Of a DNA stretch of 38,583 nucleotides, positions 1 through 8,116 are shown piece after piece; the stretch's first letter is position 1, and each line of letters starts with the position of its first letter. The notes under the pieces are model-generated. The model was not told the DNA's origin and ran no database searches. It saw only the letters and a list, made by a program, of their open reading frames with translations. Both the position numbers and the translations under genes were made by a program. The DNA is from Pseudomonadota bacterium (GTDB lineage Bacteria; Pseudomonadota; Gammaproteobacteria; Burkholderiales; Burkholderiaceae_C). The DNA is taken from positions 1 to 38,583 of the forward strand of contig JAKBNS010000176.1 in NCBI GenBank assembly GCA_021830925.1, read 5' to 3'.

Positions 1-760
1 CCTGGCGCGTGCGCCACAGCCGGCCGCCGAACTTGCGCACGATCTCGTAGGGCTGCTCCTGCGGCTGCTCGTAGGCCGCGACGGGCGCCAGGAAGTCGCG
101 CGCGGCGGCCAGTCCGTTGCTGCCGATGGGACCCAGTTCGGGCAGCCGGAACGGCGCGCCGTAGTTCTCGCACACGTAGGCCCGCGACGGCCCCTGCACC
201 TTCACGCTGAAGGCGATGCCCCGCGGCAGCAACGCGATCTCGCCGGGGCCTACGTCCAGGACGCCGAATTCGGTGACGATGCTCAGTTCGCCCTGCTGGG
301 GCACCAGCAGCATTTCGGCGTCGGCGTTGACCAGCGCGCGCGCCTGCATGGAACGATTCATCAGCACCAGGTGCGCGGCCACCCCGATCTGCGCCTCCGG
401 ATCGCCGTTGACCACCACGGTGCGCAGCCCGTCCACGAAGTCCAGCGGCTGCTCGGGTATCGCGATCGGATGCCAGCGCAGCGGATCGGGCGCGACGTCC
501 TGGCCTTGCGCGGCGCCGCTTTTCCAGTAAGGCTGCTCGTACGGTGCATAGGCCCCGGTGACCACCGAGGGCTGGCGGCGGTACACCCAGCTGCGCTGGT
601 TCTGGTGGCGCGGCGCGGTGAAGGCGCTGCCCGAGATGAGCTCGGCGTACAGGCCGCGCGGCGCGCGCTGCGGGCTGTTGCGCCCCTGTGGCAGCGTGCC
701 GGGCTCGGCCTCGCTGGTGAACTGGTTGCCGAAACCGGCGAGATAGTTGCGTGTGCTCAT
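1..760 (-). CDS. hmgA: homogentisate 1,2-dioxygenase, C-terminus truncated by window edge
   Basis: Reverse-strand reading from ATG at 760 gives MSTRNYLAGFGNQFTSEAEPGTLPQGRNSPQRAPRGLYAELISGSAFTAPRHQNQRSWVYRRQPS..., characteristic of HmgA; frame stays open to base 1 (absent from the ORF track because no stop lies in the window). Confidence 0.93.
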   Translation of the reverse strand, partial: MSTRNYLAGFGNQFTSEAEPGTLPQGRNSPQRAPRGLYAELISGSAFTAPRHQNQRSWVYRRQPSVVTGAYAPYEQPYWKSGAAQGQDVAPDPLRWHPIAIPEQPLDFVDGLRTVVVNGDPEAQIGVAAHLVLMNRSMQARALVNADAEMLLVPQQGELSIVTEFGVLDVGPGEIALLPRGIAFSVKVQGPSRAYVCENYGAPFRLPELGPIGSNGLAAARDFLAPVAAYEQPQEQPYEIVRKFGGRLWRTRQ

Positions 761-781
761 GGCCGTGGCGGAGTCCTGAAT

Positions 782-1735
782 TCAGCCTTCGAGGGTTTCC
801 CACATCTGGCGATCGCGCTCGGCGGTCCACACCCGCGGGTCGCGGTACTTCGTGGCCTCGTCGTAGCAGCGGGTGACGTCGAAAGGCATGCAGTGGTCGA
901 AGATCACCCAGTTGCCGTACTTGGGCTTGAGCGCGGCGTAGGTTTCCTTGTAGACGGCGCCCAGTTCCTTGCCGGCGTCGGCGCCGGCCTTCACATGGGT
1001 CCAGACGTCGCGGATGAAATCGCGCGTGACCTGCAGGCCCTTTTGCACCTGCGCCTCGCCCTTGAGCGCCGGGCCGCGCCCCGGCACCAGCGCCAGCGGC
1101 TTGAGCGCCGCCACGTTGTCCAGGGTCTGCGGCCAGTCCTGGAAGTAGGCGTCGCCGGCGTAGGGGGTGGCGTCGAACTCGACCAGGTCGCCCGACAGCA
1201 AGGTGCGCTCTCCCGGCAACCACACCACGGTGTCGCCCTTGGTGTGGCCGCGCCCGAGCTGCAGCAATTGCACCTCGAGCTTGCCCAGCCACAGGGTCAT
1301 GCGGCCCTGGAAGGTCATGGTCGGCCAGGTCAGCCCCGCGGGCACGGTCTCGACGTCGCGGAACAGGCGCGGGAAACGGCCGATCTCGCTGGCCTTGTCG
1401 GCCTCGCCGCGCTCGACGATCAGGTCGTAGGTGTCCTGGCTGGCCAGGATCTGCTGCGGCGCGTAGGCGCTGGCGCCGAGCACCCGCACCGCGTGGTAGT
1501 GGGTCAGCACGACGTAGCGAATGGGCTTGTCGGTGACTTCGCGGATGCGCCGGATCACGTCGGCGGCCATGGCGGGCGTGGCCTGCGTGTCGGCCACCAG
1601 CACCGCATCGTCGCCGATGATGATCCCGGTATTGGGGTCGCCTTCGGCGGTGTAGGCCCATGCATGCTCGGAGAGCTGCTCGAAGGTCACGCGCTTTTCC
1701 GCCAGATCGGCGGCGGAGGCAAAGGTCTTGGCCAT
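782..1735 (-). CDS. MBL-fold metallo-hydrolase-like protein with atypical metal motif
   Basis: MAKTFASAADLAEKRVTFEQL... with THYHAVRVLGAS, GRGHTKGDTVVWLPGERTLLSGDLVE and LVPGRGP; 21 bp upstream of hmgA on the same strand. Confidence 0.85.
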   Translation of the reverse strand: MAKTFASAADLAEKRVTFEQLSEHAWAYTAEGDPNTGIIIGDDAVLVADTQATPAMAADVIRRIREVTDKPIRYVVLTHYHAVRVLGASAYAPQQILASQDTYDLIVERGEADKASEIGRFPRLFRDVETVPAGLTWPTMTFQGRMTLWLGKLEVQLLQLGRGHTKGDTVVWLPGERTLLSGDLVEFDATPYAGDAYFQDWPQTLDNVAALKPLALVPGRGPALKGEAQVQKGLQVTRDFIRDVWTHVKAGADAGKELGAVYKETYAALKPKYGNWVIFDHCMPFDVTRCYDEATKYRDPRVWTAERDRQMWETLEG

Positions 1736-1779
1736 GGAGGGAGATCCGGGTTGGGCGGGTTGGATATTGGGTTCGCCAG

Positions 1780-1797
1780 TTGCGAATGAATTCGCAA
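1780..1797. promoter_or_regulatory. inverted repeat TTGCGAAT-GA-ATTCGCAA, candidate operator
   Basis: Perfect 8-bp arms, 2-nt spacer, 45-62 bp upstream of the MBL-fold start. Confidence 0.6.
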
Positions 1798-1908
1798 GCG
1801 GCAAACATAAACCCATCCCCCAGGGCTGTCAAACGCCCCGGGCGAAGCGCCTTGCCGGGCTGCGCGGGGATTTCCCGGGAGGGCCGCGCGGGTGTACATT
1901 GGAGGCTC

Positions 1909-1937
1909 GTATTGCGAATGGCTCGCATTCGCAATAC
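1909..1937. promoter_or_regulatory. inverted repeat GTATTGCGAATG-gctcg-CATTCGCAATAC, candidate operator
   Basis: Perfect 12-bp arms with 5-nt spacer; contains the same TTGCGAAT half-site as 1780-1797; lies just upstream of the ORF at 1964. Confidence 0.65.
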
Positions 1938-1963
1938 ATATTTCGCCGTCCCGGAGCCCCGCC

Positions 1964-2254
1964 ATGCACGAGCATCTTCACAGCGAGTTCCCGTCCCATG
2001 GGCACGCCTGCGCATGCGCCGCGCAATTGCGCGCCTTGCTGATCGAGAACCTGGCGCTGGCCCGGGAGCTGGCGCGCGCGCAACAGCGCGTCACCCGACT
2101 GCTGGGCGAGAAGGATGCCAGGATTCGCGCATTGCAGGCGCTGCTGCGGCAGACCGCTGGCCAGGCGCCACCCCGCTGCGCGCAAGCCGCGGGCGGCGCG
2201 CCACAGGCCCCGCCGGATGCCTCCGCCCGCGAAGCCGCGCACCGCCCGCGTTGA
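1964..2254 (+). CDS. small protein with His/Cys-rich N-terminus and predicted coiled coil
   Basis: MHEHLHSEFPSHGHACACAAQLRALLIENLALARELARAQQRVTRLLGEKDARIRALQALLRQTAG...; preceded by a strong inverted repeat. Confidence 0.6.
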   Translation: MHEHLHSEFPSHGHACACAAQLRALLIENLALARELARAQQRVTRLLGEKDARIRALQALLRQTAGQAPPRCAQAAGGAPQAPPDASAREAAHRPR

Positions 2255-2300
2255 CGGACAGGTGAATCAGCGGGCGCCGACCAGCGCGCAGCCGGCGGGT

Positions 2301-3248
2301 TCAGTGCAGGTCGCCGCCCTTGGGCTCGCTGTAGCCGAAGTCGTGGAACATCTTCTGGCCCTGGCGGCTTTGCATCAGGCGCACGAACTCACGCGCCTGG
2401 GCGGGATGGGCCGCGTTGCGCAGCACCGCCGCGTAGAACACCAGGGGTTGCGTGGACAACTGCTGGGGCTTGCCGTCGGGCGCGACGATGCTGAAGTGCA
2501 CCTTGCCGTACCAGTCCTCGCTCATCGAGGGATCGCTGAGGTTCACCTGCGCCGGCAGCTTGATGTAGGGCAGCTTGTGCGAGATCACCGCGCTCAGGTA
2601 GCCCGAGGAGGCGTCGATCTGGCCGCTCTCCAGGCGGCTGAGCAACGAGGGCTCGGCGAAGATCTGCGTGGTGTTGTGCTGGAAGTCCCCGAGGATCGTG
2701 CGGGCCAGGCCGGGCTGCTTGTAGTAATTCCCCGCCAGCAGCATCGCGAACACGATGTTGCGGCCCTGCGGGTCGGTGGTCGGGTCGGTACGCCCGAATT
2801 TCACCCCGGGCTGTTCGAGCACTTCATACCACGTCCTGCGCCCCTCGGCCGCCTCGCGGAACTCCTGCGCGTGCGGGCCCTTGGGGCTGTAGGCGATGAC
2901 CATCTGCGTGCTGGCCACCGGCACGGCCGTGCCGACCAGTCCGGCCTTTTGCAGCACCTCGATCGGCCCCGGCGTGATGGACACGAACACATCGGCCTGG
3001 ATCTGCCGATCGGCCAGCAGATGGGCCAGGCCGTAGGCCCCCGCACCGCGCCCCTGGAAGCGCACGTGCGCGCTGCGCTCGATGCCGGGGCCGAGGGCCT
3101 TGTCCATCAACGCCCCCATGGAGCCCGCATACGCCACCGACAGCACGGGCTGCGCGGCTTGGGCCCGCGGCACGCCGCAGACGCCGAGCACGGCCGCGGC
3201 GAGCGCGCCCGCTCGGGTTGCGATCAGGGAAAGGGTCTTGCGCTGCAT
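2301..3248 (-). CDS. extracellular substrate-binding protein, molybdate/tungstate type
   Basis: Signal peptide then VLSVAYAGSMGALMDKALGPGIERSAHVRFQGRGAGAYGLAHLLADRQIQADVFVS..., ModA/WtpA-like. Confidence 0.8.
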   Translation of the reverse strand: MQRKTLSLIATRAGALAAAVLGVCGVPRAQAAQPVLSVAYAGSMGALMDKALGPGIERSAHVRFQGRGAGAYGLAHLLADRQIQADVFVSITPGPIEVLQKAGLVGTAVPVASTQMVIAYSPKGPHAQEFREAAEGRRTWYEVLEQPGVKFGRTDPTTDPQGRNIVFAMLLAGNYYKQPGLARTILGDFQHNTTQIFAEPSLLSRLESGQIDASSGYLSAVISHKLPYIKLPAQVNLSDPSMSEDWYGKVHFSIVAPDGKPQQLSTQPLVFYAAVLRNAAHPAQAREFVRLMQSRQGQKMFHDFGYSEPKGGDLH

Positions 3249-3295
3249 GCATGGCTCCCGTGGTTGGGTTAGGTCCGGACGATGGCCGGGATTCG

Positions 3296-3317
3296 GTTAT
3301 GCACGGCGGAATATAAC
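3296..3317. promoter_or_regulatory. candidate ModE-like operator GTTATGCA-N6-AATATAAC
   Basis: Resembles the E. coli ModE-type GTTATATA-N6-TATATAAC arrangement (3 differences in 16 arm positions, by eye), between the divergent binding-protein and cytochrome genes. Confidence 0.5.
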
Positions 3318-3437
3318 GCATACTCCCGGGGCCGCAACCCTGCGCACACGTTTGGATACGTCCCGAACGTTGATCCCCGGGGCCGGCCAAGGGATACTGC
3401 GGGGAGCCTTCCCGGCGCGCATCCTCGAGGAGACACC

Positions 3438-3962
3438 ATGCACCGCCCGCATCGCGTACGAACACCCCTGTCGTCCACCCTGTTCACGGCCGCGTGCATC
3501 GCGCTGGGCGCAGCCTGCGCCTCTCCGGCCCGCGCGGATACCGCGCCGGCGGGCAAGTTCACGGCCACGGCCAGGGTCTCCTCGCTGGAACAGGCTGCCG
3601 AACAGGGTGCGCGGGTGTTCGCCAACGACACTTTCGGCACGCATCAGACCTGGGTGCCGCCGAACGCCTTCAGCAACCACCTGATGACCTGCGCCGCCTG
3701 CCACACCGACGGCGGCAAGCCCGAAGGCACCACCCCCTCCGGACAACACCTTCCCAGCCTGATCGGCGCCGCCGCGAAATACCCCAAGTTCAAGGGCAAG
3801 AAACACGCCGTCTACACCCTGGAGCGCCAGATCGTGCATTGCGTGCGCGCCGGCATCATGGGCAAGCCCCCCGCCTACGACAGCCCCGAGATGGTCGACC
3901 TGGTCGTCTACCTCACCCAGTTGTCCAAGGGCGCGACCATGGGCGCGCAGTTCTCCCGCTGA
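3438..3962 (+). CDS. periplasmic monoheme c-type cytochrome
   Basis: Signal peptide; SNHLMTCAACHTDGGKPEGTTP contains one CXXCH heme motif; C-terminal Met-containing segments. Confidence 0.85.
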   Translation: MHRPHRVRTPLSSTLFTAACIALGAACASPARADTAPAGKFTATARVSSLEQAAEQGARVFANDTFGTHQTWVPPNAFSNHLMTCAACHTDGGKPEGTTPSGQHLPSLIGAAAKYPKFKGKKHAVYTLERQIVHCVRAGIMGKPPAYDSPEMVDLVVYLTQLSKGATMGAQFSR

Positions 3963-3968
3963 GCGGGT

Positions 3969-4709
3969 TCATTTCACCAGCGGCCGCACCGAGGTGAAGC
4001 CGCCGTCCACCGGCAGCACCTGCCCGGTGACGCGCGAGGCAGCGTCGGACAGCAGCCATTCGATCGCCGCCGCCACCTCGTCGGCGTTCTGCACGCCGCC
4101 CAGCGGGTACTGTCGGCCGGCGGCCTCGCGCTGCGCGGGCAGCTTGAGCAGGCCGGCTGTCATCGGCGTGTCGGTCAGGCCCGGCGCCACGGCGTTGACC
4201 CGCAGGCCCGAGGCCGCGTAGGTGGCCGCGGCACTGCGCACCAGGGCTTCCACCCCGCCCTTGGCCGCGGCGATGGCCTCGTGATTGGCCGCGCCCACGC
4301 GCGCCACCACCGAGCTGACCAGCACGGCCGCCCCCGCCTGTCCGGCCTCGCGCAGTGTCGCGGTCCACGCGCTCAGCACGGCCAGCGCGCTGCCCAGGTT
4401 GACCCGCAGCACCTCCTCCCACTGCTCGGGCCGGGTGCGGTGCACGGGTGCGATCAGGGTGTTTCCGACCAGGTGGGCCAAGGCCGTGGGCACGCCCACG
4501 GCCTGCACGCACTCGCGCATCGCCTGCTGCGCCTGCGCGGCCTGCGTGGTGTCGGCCACGACGCGCAGGCCGGCTGCCACATCGGCCAGGCGCTGGGCGT
4601 CCCGCCCGACCGCGACCACCGTGTGGCCCGCCGCATGCAGGCGGCCGGCCAATGCGCGCCCGATGCCGCCCGACGCGCCGGTCACCATCACGATCCTTGG
4701 GTTCTCCAC
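3969..4709 (-). CDS. short-chain dehydrogenase/reductase family protein
   Basis: MVTGASGGIGRALAGRLHAAGHTVVAVGRD (Rossmann TGxxxGIG); VNAVAPGLTDTPM. Proposed GTG start at 4709, 7 nt after AGGAGG; ATG alternatives at 4688 or 4742. Confidence 0.85.
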   Translation of the reverse strand: MENPRIVMVTGASGGIGRALAGRLHAAGHTVVAVGRDAQRLADVAAGLRVVADTTQAAQAQQAMRECVQAVGVPTALAHLVGNTLIAPVHRTRPEQWEEVLRVNLGSALAVLSAWTATLREAGQAGAAVLVSSVVARVGAANHEAIAAAKGGVEALVRSAAATYAASGLRVNAVAPGLTDTPMTAGLLKLPAQREAAGRQYPLGGVQNADEVAAAIEWLLSDAASRVTGQVLPVDGGFTSVRPLVK

Positions 4710-4773
4710 CTCGAGTCCTCCTGGTTGTCGGGCGCGGCCCAAGGCCCGAAGCCGCGCACGCCGCGCGGGGGGG

Positions 4774-6333
4774 TCACGCCTCCTGGCTTCGCCATTGCTC
4801 GGCCTCGTGGGCGATACGCGTGCGCTCCTCGGCGCCCACGCGCTGCAGATTGCGCACCTGCATTGCCATGCGCGGGTTGCCGGCCAGCACGGTCTCGTGG
4901 CGCAGCAGAAAATCCCAGTACAGCAGCGTGTAGGGGCAGGCCCGGGGGCCGGTGCGCTGCGCCGGATCGAAGCGGCAGCCGCGGCAGTACGCCCCCGCGC
5001 TCATGCGCCGGATGTACTGGCCGCTGGCCACGTAGGGCTTGCTGGCCATCACGCCCCCGTCGGCCCATTGGCTCATGCCCAGCACGTTGGGCAGCTCGAC
5101 CCATTCCACCGCGTCCACGTACACGCCCAGGAACCATGCATGCACCTGCTGGGGCTCGACCCCCAGCAGCAGGGTGTACAGCCCGATGACCATCAGGCGC
5201 GCGATGTGGTGAGCATGGCCGGTGCGCAAGGTCAGGCGCAGCGCGTCGGCCAGGCAGGGCATGGGCGCATCGCCGCGCCAGAAATAGGCCGGCAGCTGCG
5301 CCCGCGCGTGCAGCGCGTTGCCCAGCGCGTACCCGGGCATGCGCGTCCAGTAGATGCCGCGCACGTACTCACGCCAGCCCAGCACCTGGCGAATGAACCC
5401 CTCCGCCGAGGCCAGGGGCACGCTGCCCGCGCTCCAGGCTTGCTGCACGGCGTCGACCACCTCGCGCGCGCCCAGCAGCTTGAGGTTGAGCGCGGCCGAC
5501 AACTGCGAATGCCACAACAGGGGCTCGCCCGGCCACAGCGCGTCCTGCCAGCGTCCGAAGCGCGGCAGTCGTTCGCGCACGAATGCCCCCAGCGCCTCGA
5601 GTGCCTGCGCGCGGGTTAGGGGCCAACCGAAGGTCTCCAGACTCCCGGGGTGCGCCGCGAAGCGCGCGCGCACCAGCGCGAGCACCTCGCGGCTGCGCGC
5701 ATCGGGCTCGAACACCGGCGCCGCGGGCACCTGCCCCGGACCTGCGGGGTCGAAGGCCTCGCGGTTGTCGGCGTCGAAATTCCAGCGTCCTCCCACGGGC
5801 CGGTCCGCATCCATGAGCACGCCATGGCGGCGGCGCTGCTCGCGATAGAACAGCTCCAGGCGCAGGGTCTTGCGCCCTCGCGCATGGACCGCGAAATCCT
5901 GCACCGTGGTGTAGAAATGGCGGTCAGCGCAGGGCTGCAGTTCCAGCCCCTCGGCGGCCGCGGCCTCGCGCAGCATGCGCAGCACGCGCCAGTCGCCCGG
6001 CGCGGTCATGCGCAGGGAGCCCGGCCGCAACGTGCGCAGCGCACGCCGCAGCTCGGAACCCAGCGAACCCGTGTTGCCGGGCTCGTCGAGATGCGTGTAG
6101 TGCACCGTCCAGCCCGCCGTGCGCCGCGCATGGGCGAATTGCCGCATCGCGGCGAGGAACACGGCGATGCGCGCCTTCGACGAGGCCACGTGGGTGGCCT
6201 CCTCCGACACCTCGGCCATCCAGACCGCGTCGCGTGCGGGGTCGCATGCGTCGAATGCGGCGGCCTCGGCGTCGAGCTGGTCGCCCAGCACCAGCACCAG
6301 GCAGCGCGGACGCTGGAGCGGATCAGCCTGCAT
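4774..6333 (-). CDS. deoxyribodipyrimidine photolyase-related protein (FeS-containing bacterial photolyase/cryptochrome class)
   Basis: LVLVLGDQLDAEAAAFDACDPARDAVWMAEV..., C-terminal Cys cluster SAGAYCRGCRFDPAQRTGPRACPYTLLYWDFL. Confidence 0.92.
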   Translation of the reverse strand: MQADPLQRPRCLVLVLGDQLDAEAAAFDACDPARDAVWMAEVSEEATHVASSKARIAVFLAAMRQFAHARRTAGWTVHYTHLDEPGNTGSLGSELRRALRTLRPGSLRMTAPGDWRVLRMLREAAAAEGLELQPCADRHFYTTVQDFAVHARGRKTLRLELFYREQRRRHGVLMDADRPVGGRWNFDADNREAFDPAGPGQVPAAPVFEPDARSREVLALVRARFAAHPGSLETFGWPLTRAQALEALGAFVRERLPRFGRWQDALWPGEPLLWHSQLSAALNLKLLGAREVVDAVQQAWSAGSVPLASAEGFIRQVLGWREYVRGIYWTRMPGYALGNALHARAQLPAYFWRGDAPMPCLADALRLTLRTGHAHHIARLMVIGLYTLLLGVEPQQVHAWFLGVYVDAVEWVELPNVLGMSQWADGGVMASKPYVASGQYIRRMSAGAYCRGCRFDPAQRTGPRACPYTLLYWDFLLRHETVLAGNPRMAMQVRNLQRVGAEERTRIAHEAEQWRSQEA

Positions 6334-6520
6334 CGCCGCCCGCCCCTGCCCGCGGCGCCTTGGCCCGGCGTTTGCGGCAGGCCTCTGAGCAGTACAGAAC
6401 GCTGTCCCAGTTGGCCGCCCAGGCGCGCCGCCAGGTCATCGCCCTCCCGCACACCCGGCAGGGCTTGCTGGGCAGGCCGGACTTGTTGCCGCGATGCCCG
6501 TCGCGCGCGCCGCGCTTCAT
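6323..6520 (-). CDS. DUF2256-type small Cys-rich protein
   Basis: MKRGARDGHRGNKSGLPSKPCRVCGRAMTWRRAWAANWDSVLYCSEACRKRRAK; overlaps the photolyase start by 11 nt. Confidence 0.85.
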   Translation of the reverse strand: MKRGARDGHRGNKSGLPSKPCRVCGRAMTWRRAWAANWDSVLYCSEACRKRRAKAPRAGAGGDAG

Positions 6521-6558
6521 GGCTCGATCCGCACGCGACGGGGATGCACCGGGATGAA

Positions 6559-7377
6559 TCAGTCGTTGCGACCTTCCAGCCACGCGTAGGCCGAGTGGTT
6601 GTGGATGGACTCGAAGTTCTCCGATGCCACCGTGTAGGCCGCCACGGCGGGCTGCGCGCGCAGCGCCAACGCGACGTCGCGCACCAGGTCCTCGACGAAC
6701 TTGGGATGGTCGTAGGCGTATTCGGTGACGTACTTCTCGTCGGGCCGCTTCAGCAAACCCCACAACTGGCAGGACGCGGCCGTCTCGGCGATGCCGATCT
6801 GCTCGTCCAGCGTGAAGGGGCCGCGCAATTCCACGCCGATGCTGATGATGGAGCGCTGGTTGTGGGCCCCGTAGTCGGAGATGTCGCGCGAACACGGGCA
6901 CAGGCTGGTCACCGGCACCTCCACGCTCTGGCGCAGCACGCGCTGGCCGGCGCGCGACTCGGCGTGCAGGCTCACCCCGTAGTCGAGCAGGCTGGACACG
7001 CCCGACACCGGCGCGCTCTTGCGCCGGAAGTAGGTGGCGCGCAGCGTGATGGCGCCCTCGGAGGCGCCCAGCCGGGGCAGCATGGTGTCGAGCAGCGCAC
7101 CCAGGGCCTGCGCATCCATGTCCGCGGCGTGCGCGTCGAGCACCTCGAGAAAGCGCGACATGTGGGTGCCCTTCACCTCGGGCGGCAAGGCCACGGTCAT
7201 CTGGAAATTTCCGATGGTGGCCTGCGCCTCGTCGGCACCGCCGCGCAACCGCAGCGGGTAGCGCACGTCGCGCACCCCGACCTTCTGGATGGCGATGCTG
7301 CGCCGGTCGGGGCTGGACTGAACGTCGGGCAGTGCCGCCGCCTGCTCACGCAGCAGCAACAGATCGGGGGAGTTCAT
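6559..7377 (-). CDS. folE2: GTP cyclohydrolase FolE2 (type IB)
   Basis: MNSPDLLLLREQAAALPDVQSSPDRRSIAIQKVGVRDVRYPL...; SLCPCSRDISDYGAHNQRS active-site region. Confidence 0.94.
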   Translation of the reverse strand: MNSPDLLLLREQAAALPDVQSSPDRRSIAIQKVGVRDVRYPLRLRGGADEAQATIGNFQMTVALPPEVKGTHMSRFLEVLDAHAADMDAQALGALLDTMLPRLGASEGAITLRATYFRRKSAPVSGVSSLLDYGVSLHAESRAGQRVLRQSVEVPVTSLCPCSRDISDYGAHNQRSIISIGVELRGPFTLDEQIGIAETAASCQLWGLLKRPDEKYVTEYAYDHPKFVEDLVRDVALALRAQPAVAAYTVASENFESIHNHSAYAWLEGRND

Positions 7378-7425
7378 GAGGGAATCCTTTCGGTTCGGCA
7401 GCGCGCCGGGGAGTGCCGCGGGGTG

Positions 7426-7998
7426 TCAGGGTTGCTGCGCGAGCAGCTTGCGGATGCGGGCGTTCAGATCCTTGTCGTCAGGCGAAGTCAGACTGGAATA
7501 TGCCGCGACGACCTTGCCCTGGCGATCGATCAGATACTTGTAGAAATTCCACTTCGGACTGGTACCCGATTCGCGGATGAGCTCGGCGAACAGCGGGTTG
7601 GCATCCGATCCGTGCACATGCGAGGGATCGAACAGGGGGAACTGCACCCCGTACCTGGCCTGCGAGTAGGGAACGATGCTCTGGGGATTCGAGAACTCCT
7701 GGAAAAAGTCGTTCGACGGGAAGCCCAGCACCACGAAGCCCCGCGGGCCGTACTCGGCCTGCAGATGCTGCAGGCCGCGTTCCTGGGGGCTGAAGCCGCA
7801 GTGGCTGGCGGTGTTGACCACCAGGATCACCTTGCCCGCGTAGCGGCACAGGTTCTCGCTCTTGCCGGTGTCCAGCGAGCGAAAGGTCTTGTCCAGCAGC
7901 GACGGGCAGGTCGCTGCCGGGGCCGGCACGGCGAGCGCCAGTCCGGCCAGCAGCAGGGCCGACCGCAACGCGTGGGCCAGGGGGGAGCGGATGCGCAT
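7426..7998 (-). CDS. exported glutathione peroxidase-family protein
   Basis: Signal peptide; VILVVNTASHCGFSPQERGLQHLQAEYGPRGFVVLGFPSNDFFQE; PKWNFYKYLIDRQG. Confidence 0.9.
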   Translation of the reverse strand: MRIRSPLAHALRSALLLAGLALAVPAPAATCPSLLDKTFRSLDTGKSENLCRYAGKVILVVNTASHCGFSPQERGLQHLQAEYGPRGFVVLGFPSNDFFQEFSNPQSIVPYSQARYGVQFPLFDPSHVHGSDANPLFAELIRESGTSPKWNFYKYLIDRQGKVVAAYSSLTSPDDKDLNARIRKLLAQQP

Positions 7999-8116
7999 GG
8001 CTTCTCCTTTTGTCTAGGACAATTCGACGCCATCTTCGACAAAATCTCGCGGAGCCGGTCGTATACCCGGTCAGTCTGTGGGGTCTTTCCGCCCCTCCCG
8101 CGACCCCGCCAGGCGT

